From Acidimicrobiaceae bacterium (lineage in GTDB: Bacteria; Actinomycetota; Acidimicrobiia; Acidimicrobiales; UBA8592), in contig PBIQ01000045.1 of the NCBI GenBank assembly GCA_002720485.1, positions 1-58,635 on the forward strand: DNA of 58,635 nt, written 5' to 3'. The notes beneath the pieces were generated by a model that was given only the letters and a program-made list of their open reading frames with translations, had not been told where the DNA came from and made no database searches. Below are positions 1 to 8,589 of this stretch, one piece after another; the first letter of the stretch is position 1; every line of letters begins with the position of its first letter. The position numbers and the translations under genes were made by a program.

Positions 1-693
1 GTACTTGGTAAACGCAAAGGATGGCCTAGTGAATCATCACCCCCACATAATCTTCCCCTTGTCATGCTGGGAACAGGAATTCTTTGGTTCGGATGGTTCG
101 GCTTCAACGCAGGATCTGCTCAAGCAGCGAATGGTGCAGCTGTTCAAGCGTTGCTTAACACCTTTGTCGCTGCAGCTGCCGGAATGATCGGGTGGATGCT
201 CATCGAATGGTACCGTGACGGAAAAGCAACGACCCTCGGTGCTTGCTCCGGTGTCGTAGCCGCACTGGTAGCAATAACTCCAGCAGCCGGCTATGTGGGT
301 GGCCTATCAAGCATTATCTTCGGCCTCGTCGCAGGAGTAGGGTGCTATTTCCTCATCGGATTGAAAAATAAGCTCGGATACGACGACTCACTTGACGTAG
401 TCGGCGTTCACGGCGGCGGCGGCATCATCGGTGGACTCCTCCTCGGCTTATTCGCAGATAACTCAGCTATTAATAGCGAGCCCGGTGGATTCCAAGATGG
501 AGTTTTCTTTGGCGGCGGTGAGCTCTTCATCGACCAACTAGCAGCGATGGGGTCGGTCATAGCGTTCTCTTTCATCGTCACATTCGTTATCGCAAAAGTC
601 CTTGACGCAACGATTGGTCTACGCGTATCTGAAGAAGATGAAGAAGCAGGACTTGATCAGTCACAACACGCAGAGACCGCCTATAACTTATAA
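1..693 (+). CDS. amt: Ammonium transporter (Amt family), C-terminal part
   Basis: The frame is open from base 1, so this gene is cut by the window edge; about 230 C-terminal residues are present. Amt proteins are trimeric membrane channels that take up ammonium. The sequence shows several hydrophobic helices and the family motif VGVHGGGGIIGG, whose histidine matches the second pore histidine of AmtB. The tail after the last helix is short and acidic (EEDEEAGLDQ), as is usual for the cytoplasmic region that meets GlnK. A strong hairpin follows, then glnD. No glnB/glnK gene lies between them, although amt-glnK-glnD is the common actinobacterial order. The family call is secure; the N-terminus is not visible. 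Confidence 0.93.
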   Translation, partial: VLGKRKGWPSESSPPHNLPLVMLGTGILWFGWFGFNAGSAQAANGAAVQALLNTFVAAAAGMIGWMLIEWYRDGKATTLGACSGVVAALVAITPAAGYVGGLSSIIFGLVAGVGCYFLIGLKNKLGYDDSLDVVGVHGGGGIIGGLLLGLFADNSAINSEPGGFQDGVFFGGGELFIDQLAAMGSVIAFSFIVTFVIAKVLDATIGLRVSEEDEEAGLDQSQHAETAYNL

Positions 694-713
694 AAAGAAA
701 TTTAAATGATCAG

Positions 714-746
714 TTAATTGGCGGGGGAGTAGCCCCCGCCAATTAA
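714..746 (+). terminator. Perfect 14-bp hairpin after amt
   Basis: TTAATTGGCGGGGG at 714-727 pairs perfectly with 733-746 around a 5-base AGTAG loop. It sits 20 bases after the amt stop and 22 bases before the glnD GTG. No T-run follows on the plus strand, so it may be a factor-assisted terminator, or an attenuator or RNA-stabilising hairpin between amt and glnD. Confidence 0.6.
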
Positions 747-768
747 GAATGTTCCCAAAATGGTTTAA

Positions 769-3108
769 GTGGAATACGGTGAATGTATGTCCATTGTTCT
801 TGCAAGACAGAATCTTCTTCAAGACCGAACCATACGCGGGTCGCAATTTACCAGACAACTCAGTGATTTCGCCGACCATTGGCTAGAAAATCTTTTCAAT
901 AACACTGTCGGTGACCGATCAGATATCGCTCTTCTTGCTGTTGGAGGCTATGGACGAAAAGATTTATCACCACTGTCAGACCTTGATGTGTTGTTACTTC
1001 ACCGCAAAGCTGAAGACATTGACGCGGTCGCTGAAGCTATCTGGTATCCCATATGGGATCAAGGAGAGAAACTCGGCCATGCAGTTCGAACCATAGAAGA
1101 GACATTAGACCTTGCTACAGCGAACCTTGACACTGCTACGGCGCTTTTATCATGCCGCCGTATTGCTGGTTCCAAAGACCTCGCTGAAGAACTTTCTTCT
1201 CTTGCCCTTTCACAATGGAAGAATAACGCTCGTTCATGGTTGCCGAAACTTGCTTCCTCTATTCAAGAACGTCATCGTGTCAAAGGTGAAGTCGCATTCA
1301 TGCTCGAACCTGAACTGAAGGAAGGAAGGGGAGGGCTCAGAGATGTCCACGCTATCGGTTGGGCGGACCAAAGTGGTCAGGGACCTCTAGAAGTAGAGCG
1401 CAACCAGTTGCAAGAGTCATATGAAGTTATTCTTCGAGCTCGTGTAGAACTCCACAGAAGTGCCAAACGGTCGAGTGATAAGCTTCTTCTAGAACAGCAA
1501 GATGCTGTTTCAGAAGCATTGGGATATGAAGACGCTGATATCTTAATGGCAGATGTTGCATCAGCTGCGAGACGTATCGCGTGGAACACAGATGAACTTT
1601 GCTACGCAATACATAATGCGGGTTTATTTGGTCTGTGGAATTTTGGAAAGAAAGTCGGGGATACATTAACCGGAAGAAGAAAATCTGTTTCAACGAGTTA
1701 TGAAGCCGATGCGGATTTTTCTGCGGAGACAGTTTTACGAATTTCAGTCACTACCGCCAAGAATCAAGAACGGTTTTCTCCAGAAGTAATAAAGCAACTC
1801 CGAAATGTGCGGTTAGAGGTTCCAGATCCATGGACAGCTGAAATACGTGATTTATTCGTGGAATTACTGCTGACCGGCCATGACGCAATACCAGTAGTAG
1901 AGACGCTCGATGAACTTAATCTATTTGTTCCTTTCCTCCCGGAATGGCAACCATCAAGAAGTCGCCCTCAGCGCAACGCCTATCATCGTTTCACCGTTGA
2001 CCGTCATTTGCTTGAAACAGCTGCTGAGGCAGCCAAATTACAAGATCGTGTTGAACGGCCTGACCTCCTCGTAATCGGCGCACTCCTCCATGACATTGGA
2101 AAGCCTTATCCAGGTGATCACACGGAAATAGGTATTGAACTGATCAAAGTTATCGGATTGCGTATGGGATTTTCACCAGTAGATGTAGAAACGCTTGTTC
2201 AAATGTGTGAACACCATCTTCTACTCCCAGATATTGCAACCCGAAGAGACCTTGATGATTTTGACACAATCCAAACTGTTGCGACTTCACTTCAAACCGT
2301 TCAAAGAGTGGAGCTTCTTCACGCCCTTACAGAAGCTGATTCCATAGCAACCGGACCAGCTGCTTGGAGCACTTGGAAAGCCGGTCTTGTCCACGATTTA
2401 GCAGGCAGAACGTCGGCGTATCTCAAAGGCGGCGAAGGAAGCATAATGGAGAGGACATTCCCAACTGAAGAGCAGTTGAAGATGATGCGCCGAGGCATGA
2501 TCCGCGTTGAAGGTAACGCTGATACTCTCACAATTATGGAGATAGACCGCCCTGGTGTCTTTGGGCGGGTAGCCGGAGCTCTATCTCTATGTGGCCTTGA
2601 TGTATTAGAAGCAGTCGCTCATACCGATTTCGGAATGGTACTCGCCGTGTTTCGCGTCTCCCCGAGCACGACCCGGGAGATCGACTGGGATTCGGTCTGT
2701 GTTTTCGTTCAGGATTCGGTCCGTGGTCGTGTAGCTATTGCCGCTCGTCTTTCAGAGAGAATGAAGACCTACTATCTGCAGTCATCTCAAAACTTTCCTG
2801 ACAGAGTAGTTGGAACTGACGTGAAGATAGACAATGAAACTTCTTCGACAGCAACGGTGGTGGAAGTCTCTGCCCCGAATGGTATGGGTTTGCTCTATCA
2901 GGTCACTCGCGCACTTAGTTCACTTGACCTAAATATTCTCAGTGCGAAAGTTCAGACTCTTGGCTCTGATGTTGTGGACTCATTTTATGTTTTGGATAAT
3001 GAAGGAAAGAAAATTATCGACCAAACCCATGCTGAAGAAGTTCGAGAAGCTGTTCGGCATGCAATTGAGATCTCAACAGTGATGCAAAGGAAATCAAATG
3101 ACAGATGA
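769..3108 (+). CDS. glnD: [Protein-PII] uridylyltransferase / uridylyl-removing enzyme GlnD
   Basis: This is the bifunctional nitrogen sensor that modifies and demodifies PII protein. The nucleotidyltransferase motif is GGYGRKDLSPLSDLD near residues 59-73. It is followed by the family signature LKEGRGGLRD, an HD phosphohydrolase motif LLHDIGK near residue 442, and two C-terminal ACT domains (about 590-660 and 700-770) that would sense glutamine. The length of 779 aa is somewhat short compared with the proteobacterial enzyme (about 890) but usual for actinobacteria. The start is GTG; an ATG six codons later (787) is equally possible, and neither has a convincing Shine-Dalgarno. The gene follows amt and overlaps the next gene by 11 bases, consistent with a nitrogen-control operon. 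Confidence 0.95.
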   Translation: MEYGECMSIVLARQNLLQDRTIRGSQFTRQLSDFADHWLENLFNNTVGDRSDIALLAVGGYGRKDLSPLSDLDVLLLHRKAEDIDAVAEAIWYPIWDQGEKLGHAVRTIEETLDLATANLDTATALLSCRRIAGSKDLAEELSSLALSQWKNNARSWLPKLASSIQERHRVKGEVAFMLEPELKEGRGGLRDVHAIGWADQSGQGPLEVERNQLQESYEVILRARVELHRSAKRSSDKLLLEQQDAVSEALGYEDADILMADVASAARRIAWNTDELCYAIHNAGLFGLWNFGKKVGDTLTGRRKSVSTSYEADADFSAETVLRISVTTAKNQERFSPEVIKQLRNVRLEVPDPWTAEIRDLFVELLLTGHDAIPVVETLDELNLFVPFLPEWQPSRSRPQRNAYHRFTVDRHLLETAAEAAKLQDRVERPDLLVIGALLHDIGKPYPGDHTEIGIELIKVIGLRMGFSPVDVETLVQMCEHHLLLPDIATRRDLDDFDTIQTVATSLQTVQRVELLHALTEADSIATGPAAWSTWKAGLVHDLAGRTSAYLKGGEGSIMERTFPTEEQLKMMRRGMIRVEGNADTLTIMEIDRPGVFGRVAGALSLCGLDVLEAVAHTDFGMVLAVFRVSPSTTREIDWDSVCVFVQDSVRGRVAIAARLSERMKTYYLQSSQNFPDRVVGTDVKIDNETSSTATVVEVSAPNGMGLLYQVTRALSSLDLNILSAKVQTLGSDVVDSFYVLDNEGKKIIDQTHAEEVREAVRHAIEISTVMQRKSNDR

Positions 3109-3775
3109 GCAGAATCTTGTTCGATGGAGTGAAGCTCTTGCTGGTATTGCGAGAACTGGTCTTGCATTCACTGAAAATCTCTACGAGCGGGAACGCTACG
3201 AAGAGGTTCTCAATGTTGCAGCTGACATACAGTCACACATTTCTAGTTCAGTTCAACCGGATCAGAAGGTAGAAGAATGGATGCGTTCTATTGGAGAGGG
3301 GACAGCTGGCTATGTGACTCCGAAGGTCGCTATAGGAGCTGTCGTCGGAAATGACGATGGGGAACTTCTTCTCATCCAGAGATCAGATTCTGGAGTTTGG
3401 TTATTTCCCACAGGTTTTGCTGACGTTGGGTATTCGGCTGCAGAAATAGCTGAAAAAGAAGTACTAGAGGAAACCGGTATGGAAGTTGAAGCTGTTCGAA
3501 TTATTTCTATTCTCGACGGTGTCCGAGGCGGATTCACAAGGATGCCTCTGTACTCGATCGTGTTTCAATGCAAAGTTGTTGGAGGAACATTAAAGCCCCA
3601 CCCTCTGGAATGTGATGATGTCGGTTTCTTTTCTCAAAGTTCTCTTCCTGAGCCTTTGGCAGGTTCAGGAAATTGGGTTGAACAAGCATTCAAGGCGGTG
3701 CGTGATGAACCGATTGAAGTGCAATTCGATACGCCGAGGAGACCTGCGTGGAAAAGTCCTGAAGATAATAACTAA
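3098..3775 (+). CDS. Nudix hydrolase (YjhB-like)
   Basis: The protein has 225 aa. An N-terminal helical region (about residues 1-60) resembles the extra domain of YjhB-type Nudix enzymes. It is followed by a Nudix fold with the box G-YSAAEIAEKEVLEETGM near residues 106-128; Lys replaces the usual Arg in the REUxEE core, and the metal-binding glutamates are present. Such enzymes hydrolyse nucleoside diphosphates linked to another moiety, often ADP-ribose or NADH; the substrate cannot be told from sequence. The start overlaps the glnD stop (ATGACAGATGA), so the two are translationally coupled. Confidence 0.87.
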   Translation: MTDEQNLVRWSEALAGIARTGLAFTENLYERERYEEVLNVAADIQSHISSSVQPDQKVEEWMRSIGEGTAGYVTPKVAIGAVVGNDDGELLLIQRSDSGVWLFPTGFADVGYSAAEIAEKEVLEETGMEVEAVRIISILDGVRGGFTRMPLYSIVFQCKVVGGTLKPHPLECDDVGFFSQSSLPEPLAGSGNWVEQAFKAVRDEPIEVQFDTPRRPAWKSPEDNN

Positions 3776-3790
3776 AGATTGACCTACGGT

Positions 3791-4642
3791 CTATCCCTCA
3801 TCAGGGTTTGCCCCGTCGTGTAGCCACCGTTCAACTCGGTCACCAAATCCCGATGCAGGGTCAGCGTCAAACTCTCCCTGATCGTATCGGTATTCTAAGT
3901 CCGTGACATAAGCCCGCATCTCCTCATCATCTTCGATTAGCTGATCGACTTGCCTTTCATACGATGCAGAAGCTATTTCAAGTTCTGTTGTAAGCGATGC
4001 CTCAGGAAGGATCTCGTTTAATCGATTCACGAGGGCGAGCGTTGCTTTGGGAGACGCAGCCCCCGAAACATAGTTAGGAACGGTAGCCCATAATGAAATT
4101 GCAGGAATTCCGGCTTCTTGGATGTTTTGATTGAGGACACCGATAATGCCTGTCGGGCCTTCATACATTGACTTTTGAAGATTGAGTCTAGAGCTCGTCT
4201 CTGCATCTTCGCAGAATCCATAGATCATCACAGGTCGTGTATGCGGGACTTCTGTAAGCAAGGATCCAAGGGTAATCACCATAGAAACCTCAAGGCTGGT
4301 CGCTATTGACGTAATTTCCTGAACAAATGTCTTCCACTGTAAATGAGGTTCTATGCCTTCGAGTAGAAGAATGTTTTGTTCAGAACTCGTACTGAATTGT
4401 GTTATCGGCCAATCCAATTGGCGGCCATCTTTCTCTAAATGAACGAGTGGTCGGGTTTCTGAAAAATCATAAAATTGTTCTGCATCTATATGCGCAAATG
4501 GTTCGGCATTGAAATTTTCACGTAAATGTCTTATTGCCCAACTTGATGCATTTCCTGCGTCGTTCCACCCTTCAAAGGCAGCGATAAGCACCCCTCCGGT
4601 ACTATTTGGATGTTTTTCCCAGATGGTTAAGTTATCCAACAT
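3791..4642 (-). CDS. PAC2 family protein
   Basis: The 283-aa protein has the PAC2 N-terminal pattern (LIAAFEGWNDAGNASS near residues 18-33) and matches the length of actinobacterial PAC2 proteins. They are named for similarity to proteasome assembly chaperone 2, but their bacterial role is not settled. No signal peptide or membrane segment is visible. It is convergent with the Nudix gene (15-base gap) and divergent from the GNAT gene. The 105 bases upstream must hold both promoters; no clear motif was recognised there. Confidence 0.87.
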   Translation of the reverse strand: MLDNLTIWEKHPNSTGGVLIAAFEGWNDAGNASSWAIRHLRENFNAEPFAHIDAEQFYDFSETRPLVHLEKDGRQLDWPITQFSTSSEQNILLLEGIEPHLQWKTFVQEITSIATSLEVSMVITLGSLLTEVPHTRPVMIYGFCEDAETSSRLNLQKSMYEGPTGIIGVLNQNIQEAGIPAISLWATVPNYVSGAASPKATLALVNRLNEILPEASLTTELEIASASYERQVDQLIEDDEEMRAYVTDLEYRYDQGEFDADPASGFGDRVERWLHDGANPDEG

Positions 4643-4747
4643 GGCTTTGAGACTATAGCCAGCCAGACTTGAATTCTATTCGTAGAGATTTCTAGTGTGT
4701 AGAAATACGTTGTAGCTCATATTGATGTCATTTGGATACGATGAAGC

Positions 4748-5182
4748 ATGGTCACAATACGGGTAGCTGAGGTCGCAGATGAGAAGTTAGTAGCGGCATA
4801 CCAGAGGTTAACTCCCCAGCTTTCCTCCTCTAGTCCTGCTCCAACTGCAGACGAACTTGCTGAAATTATCAGATCTGATTCCGCAACAGTTTTAATTGCC
4901 GAAGACGATAAGGGAGATATTCTCGGTTCGATGACCTTAGTGTTATTTCGTATTCCCACGGGCGTTCGTGCTTGGATAGAGGATGTTGTCGTAGATACTG
5001 AAGCTCGAGGTATGGGTATTGGACAGGCTTTAAATGAATACGCTATTCAGATGGCCGAACAAGCAGGTGCAAAAACTATCGATTTAACGTCACGCCCTTC
5101 CCGAGAGGCGGCAAATCGCCTATACCAACGACTTGGATTTGTTGCTCGTGAAACCAACATATACCGGTACACGATCGTCTAA
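4748..5182 (+). CDS. GNAT family N-acetyltransferase
   Basis: The 144-aa single-domain protein carries the GNAT acetyl-CoA motif A, seen as ARGMGIGQALNEYA, with strand 4 (IEDVVVD) just before it and a C-terminal LYQRLGF motif typical of the fold. It would move an acetyl group from acetyl-CoA to an amine; the acceptor is unknown. It stands alone between the divergent PAC2 gene and a GtrA-like gene on the same strand. Confidence 0.88.
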   Translation: MVTIRVAEVADEKLVAAYQRLTPQLSSSSPAPTADELAEIIRSDSATVLIAEDDKGDILGSMTLVLFRIPTGVRAWIEDVVVDTEARGMGIGQALNEYAIQMAEQAGAKTIDLTSRPSREAANRLYQRLGFVARETNIYRYTIV

Positions 5183-5205
5183 CCCCGCTAGACGTTCCTA
5201 CATAC

Positions 5206-5637
5206 ATGGTTGTCCGAACAATTAACAGAAAAATTTTCCGGTATCTTCTGGTCTCTGTCATTAGTGTCGTAATCGGACAGTCGCTCCTGTATCTCTTCTT
5301 TCAGACTATGGGTTTAGATGCGGCTCTCAGTAACTTTCTTAGTGTTACTCTCTCAACTATCCCCAATTATTTGATGAATAGATATTGGGTATGGAGGAAA
5401 TCAGGACCGCATGATTTCAAGAGAGAAATCGCCCCATATTGGATAATCGCATTCTCAGGGCTAGGCCTTTCGACTTTATTTGTCTTTCTTGCGAACCGAA
5501 TATGGGACTCTTGGGTCGTAGTCAATTGTGCAAATCTATCTGCATACGGTTCCCTCTGGATCTTAAAGTTCATTATTTTGGATCGGTATCTTTTCAACAC
5601 AAACTCAAAAAAGATTGACTTAACTACTAAGAGTTAA
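5206..5637 (+). CDS. GtrA-like membrane protein
   Basis: The 143-aa hydrophobic protein has four predicted membrane spans. The positive N-terminus, the NFLSVTLSTIPNYLMNRYWVW segment after span 2 and the C-terminal KFIILDRYLF motif are typical of GtrA/DPMS-like proteins. Members are thought to help move lipid-linked sugars across membranes, usually near glycosyltransferases; a GT4 operon lies about 3 kb downstream on the other strand. The specific function is not known. Confidence 0.85.
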   Translation: MVVRTINRKIFRYLLVSVISVVIGQSLLYLFFQTMGLDAALSNFLSVTLSTIPNYLMNRYWVWRKSGPHDFKREIAPYWIIAFSGLGLSTLFVFLANRIWDSWVVVNCANLSAYGSLWILKFIILDRYLFNTNSKKIDLTTKS

Positions 5638-5671
5638 AAGAAACACCACAAACTCCAGTAATCTTGCTCAT

Positions 5672-6295
5672 ATGAAAGCTGATAGGCGCGAGTATGCGCA
5701 AAATACCCGAGGTTTCCTGCCCCCCGACGAGGGAGACGTGCTGTACGAAGCTGCATCCAGACTAGAAGTTCAAGGTCCGTTACTCGAAGTAGGAAGCTAT
5801 TGTGGAAAATCTGCCGTATATCTCGGAACTGCAGCTGAAGAACAAGGACGTATTCTTTATGCTTTAGACCACCACCGCGGTTCCGAAGAAAACCAAGCAG
5901 GCTGGGAGCATCACGAACCAGACTTAATTGACTCTGCAACAGGAAAATTAGATACCTTACCGATTTTCCGCAGAGTCATCCACGATGCTGGTCTAGAACA
6001 TGTAGTGGTGGCAATTGTCGGTGACTCGGTCAACGTAGCGAAACATTGGGAAACACCTCTCGCGTTCCTATTTATTGATGGTGGCCACGGGGTCCAGCCA
6101 GCTAGAGATGATTATTCCTGGTGGGTTCCAAAGGTAAAGCAAGATGGTTTTCTCGCTATACATGATGTTTTCCCCGACCCAAAAGATGGTGGGAGGCCAC
6201 CCTATGAGTGTATTTATTTACCCGCTATGCAAAGTGGGAATTGGGTAGAAGAAATAGCCCAAGGCTCACTTCGCATACTTCGTCGAATTTCCTGA
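5672..6295 (+). CDS. Class I SAM-dependent methyltransferase (Methyltransf_24-like)
   Basis: The 207-aa protein has motif I LLEVGSYCGKSAVYLG near residues 36-50, an acidic strand-2 end (ALDHH), and FLFIDGGHG followed by DGFLAIHDVF, the pattern of the Methyltransf_24/cephalosporin hydroxylase-like group. It probably methylates a small molecule or a glycan hydroxyl. It ends in an ordinary TGA stop, which matters for reading the in-frame TGA in the next gene. The gap to the peroxiredoxin is 57 bases. Confidence 0.83.
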   Translation: MKADRREYAQNTRGFLPPDEGDVLYEAASRLEVQGPLLEVGSYCGKSAVYLGTAAEEQGRILYALDHHRGSEENQAGWEHHEPDLIDSATGKLDTLPIFRRVIHDAGLEHVVVAIVGDSVNVAKHWETPLAFLFIDGGHGVQPARDDYSWWVPKVKQDGFLAIHDVFPDPKDGGRPPYECIYLPAMQSGNWVEEIAQGSLRILRRIS

Positions 6296-6352
6296 GGATG
6301 AACTTTCGATGGTAGTCTTCAGATGAACTTGTAATTGTAAAGAAGAGGACGA

Positions 6353-6802
6353 ATGAAAAAAGGTGACAGAGTTCCTGATTTTGAAGGGCTTGATCAAAGT
6401 GGTGAAGCAGTGACCTTAAGGTCTTTGATTGAGAATGGCCCTCTGGTTTTATATTTCTACCCCAAAGCGATGACGCCTGGATGAACGAAGGAAAGCTGTT
6501 ATTTCCGTGACTTAGCGGCTGAGTTTGCAGAACTCGGAGCCCAACGAGTAGGAATCAGTACCGATCCGGTGGATCGGCAAAAAGAATTCGATAGACAAAA
6601 TAACTTAGGATTTAAACTTCTATCTGACCCAGACAAGAAAATCGCTTCGATTCTAGGCGCCAAACGTCGAGGGCCGCTTCCTAATCAGCGAGCCACCTAT
6701 GTAATAGGGCAGGATCAAACGCTGCTGGGGGTTATAAAGAATGAAAAAAATATGGTCGTACATGCCGACGAAGCACTCCAAATATTAAAGAGCCAGCTTT
6801 AG
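6353..6802 (+). CDS. bcp: Selenocysteine-containing peroxiredoxin, BCP/PrxQ type (in-frame TGA at codon 44)
   Basis: Starting at ATG 6353, after the Shine-Dalgarno-like AGAAGAGGACGA, the frame runs 149 codons with one in-frame TGA at 6482-6484. Read through, it gives a complete BCP/PrxQ peroxiredoxin with the active site YFYPKAMTPG-U-TKESC. The TGA is exactly at the peroxidatic cysteine (Cys45 in E. coli BCP), and the resolving cysteine lies five residues later (C49), as in two-cysteine BCPs. The conserved Pro, Thr and downstream Arg (GPLPNQRATYV) are kept, and homology continues undisturbed on both sides. The enzyme would reduce hydroperoxides in the cytoplasm. Selenocysteine insertion would need selA, selB, selC and selD elsewhere in the genome. 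A single-base Cys-to-stop change is the alternative, but the exact catalytic position strongly favours a selenoprotein. Confidence 0.88.
6490..6520 (+). promoter_or_regulatory. Candidate bacterial SECIS hairpin
   Basis: Directly after the in-frame TGA the mRNA can fold in two exclusive ways. One is an 8-bp stem (6494-6501 with 6513-6520, AGCUGUUA/UAGCGGCU, two G-U pairs) with an 11-base loop beginning 17 bases after the TGA. The other is a 5-bp stem (GGAAA 6490-6494 with UUUCC 6502-6506) whose loop starts with G but lies only 10 bases after the TGA. Bacterial SECIS elements sit inside the coding region just past the UGA and bind SelB. The first fold fits the usual distance better. Confidence 0.5.
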
Positions 6803-6809
6803 TTAGCTA

Positions 6810-7844
6810 CTATTCGCTTATCGACGGTAGGAAACCATGATCAGTAAAGATGTTCTTTGCTGGTGTTATCCCTAAGATAGCGTCAGCTGCGAGTATCACC
6901 GCAGCAGCTGAATAGGTTGAATACTCATTTTCAGGGAATGAAACATTTTCCGGATAGACAACGCCCGTAAGGTATCTTCCCCTTTCATCCCTGTAATTTT
7001 GAATTTTTGTAAACAGCTCGATGCCATGATCGTTTTCACCGACAGCGATGTATGCCATAGCACATTCGCAAGTTTCCGCCGTAGTTATCCATGGTCTATC
7101 CGATACACATCTGATCCCTTTATCTGCAATCTCAAATTCATTTCTTTTCGATTCGAGGCGATCATGTCCTTCTGTTCCCTGAATGACACCGGTTAGGACA
7201 GGGTAATACCAATCCATGGCCCATCGGTTCTTTGGAGCGAAAGCTTCGGGAGTATTTCGAAGAACTTGGACTAGACGGTTCCCTTTATCTCGCCATTGCG
7301 GCCGGTCTTCACCAAGATGTTCAGCAATTGCAAGCGCTGCCCGTAAGGAGTGAGAGATACTTGACGACCCTGTTGTGAGAGCGTATGACCAAGGAGTTCC
7401 ATCAGAATGGCAGGCCCAAATTATTTCTCCTCTTGGAGTCTGGAGGTCAAGAACAAATTCGATTGCTGGTTCAACGACTTTCCACATGGTTTCCAAAAAC
7501 CCGGTATCTTTGGACAAAAGATAATGATGTAGAACCCCTGTAGCAATATACGCAACACAGTTAGTGTCAATTTTGTCTTGTTCTATTTCATTTTCAAGGT
7601 AATAGTTGTGCCAAGATCCATTCTCAAGTTGTATATTGGCTAGCCATTGATAAGCGGAAAGAGCTTCGTCGTGCAGTTCGGCTACGTCTAAAGCCATTGC
7701 GGCTTCGATATGATTCCAAGGATCAGCATGCCCATTTGGGAACCAGGGGATCATCCCTGATGAAAGCTGTAATTCAGCAATGGATTCGCCAGTTTGGCGT
7801 ATTTTCTCGCGAGTTATAATTTCAGCAGGATTGGTGGGGGGCAA
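6810..7844 (-). CDS. Six-hairpin glycosidase / prenyltransferase-repeat-like alpha-toroid protein
   Basis: The 344-aa soluble protein is rich in repeated helical segments with aromatic and Gly-Ser-Trp patterns (QLENGSWHNYYL, LQTPRGEIIWACHSDG). This is typical of alpha/alpha-toroid folds that are annotated as six-hairpin glycosidase-like or prenyltransferase-like. No catalytic residue can be assigned with confidence. It is the last gene of a three-gene minus-strand operon after a GT4 glycosyltransferase and a methyltransferase (8-base gaps), so a role in making or trimming a glycan or glycolipid is inferred. Confidence 0.7.
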   Translation of the reverse strand: MPPTNPAEIITREKIRQTGESIAELQLSSGMIPWFPNGHADPWNHIEAAMALDVAELHDEALSAYQWLANIQLENGSWHNYYLENEIEQDKIDTNCVAYIATGVLHHYLLSKDTGFLETMWKVVEPAIEFVLDLQTPRGEIIWACHSDGTPWSYALTTGSSSISHSLRAALAIAEHLGEDRPQWRDKGNRLVQVLRNTPEAFAPKNRWAMDWYYPVLTGVIQGTEGHDRLESKRNEFEIADKGIRCVSDRPWITTAETCECAMAYIAVGENDHGIELFTKIQNYRDERGRYLTGVVYPENVSFPENEYSTYSAAAVILAADAILGITPAKNIFTDHGFLPSISE

Positions 7845-7852
7845 ATCTTTTC

Positions 7853-8581
7853 CTAGTTAGCGTTGGCAGTCTTTTGAGCATAGATGATTGCGCTCTTACC
7901 CAGTAGGGGTTGTAAAATTTTTTCAGCGAATCGAGTTGATGCTGGTTGTTTCACGATATCCCATGTGAGGAACCTTAGGTATGCTTTGACAAGTCGATTT
8001 TGGTTATTTTTAGTCCCCACGACACATTTGATCCACCAGTACGGTGAATGCAACGCATGAGCTCTATGGAAATCCATAGGAACTAACCCTGCTGCAGAGA
8101 TTTTTGTTTCCAACTCTCGTTTTTTATAAATTCGAACATGCCCGCCAACTTCTATTGGGGCATGGTATTCATCAGATAATCCCCAGCAGATTTTTTCAGG
8201 CAAGTAGGAGGGAACGGTAATTGCTAAGATTCCATGCGGTTTAAGTACTCGGTATAGTTCATCCAATGCGTCTTCATCGTTATGGATATGCTCGAGAACT
8301 TCGCTGGCTATTATCCGGTCAAACGTGTTGTCGTGAAAAGGTAGGCGTGTAGCATCACCAGCAGACGTGAAGGCTGCAGATGTCTCTTCTATCTCCCCAA
8401 CCTCTGCCATAGCAGCGTAAGTTGCCCTGACTTCTTGGAGTTCATGCAGGGCCATATCGCAGGCTACAACTTTCGCTCCTCGTCGAAGTACTTCAAATGC
8501 ATGTCGGCCGAATCCGCATCCAAGGTCAAGAACCATATGTCCCTCTTCAAGTTTTAGTCGATCGAAATTAATGGTAAGCAC
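7853..8581 (-). CDS. Class I SAM-dependent methyltransferase
   Basis: The 242-aa protein has motif I VLDLGCGFGRHA near residues 17-28, the acidic ACDMAL after strand 2, DRIIASEVLEHIHNDEDAL (motif II/post-II) and LKPHGILAITVPS (motif III). These place it in the Methyltransf_11 group. It lies between the GT4 and the toroid protein with 8-base gaps on each side. Its substrate is probably the product of that operon, for example a sugar or lipid carrier. The window does not show the acceptor. Confidence 0.87.
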   Translation of the reverse strand: MLTINFDRLKLEEGHMVLDLGCGFGRHAFEVLRRGAKVVACDMALHELQEVRATYAAMAEVGEIEETSAAFTSAGDATRLPFHDNTFDRIIASEVLEHIHNDEDALDELYRVLKPHGILAITVPSYLPEKICWGLSDEYHAPIEVGGHVRIYKKRELETKISAAGLVPMDFHRAHALHSPYWWIKCVVGTKNNQNRLVKAYLRFLTWDIVKQPASTRFAEKILQPLLGKSAIIYAQKTANAN

Positions 8582-8589
8582 GTCGTGTC

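Noticed and set aside
6482-6484. UGA recoded as a normal amino acid genome-wide
   Set aside because: guaA, the methyltransferase before it and other genes end at TGA exactly at family C-termini, so UGA is a stop here.
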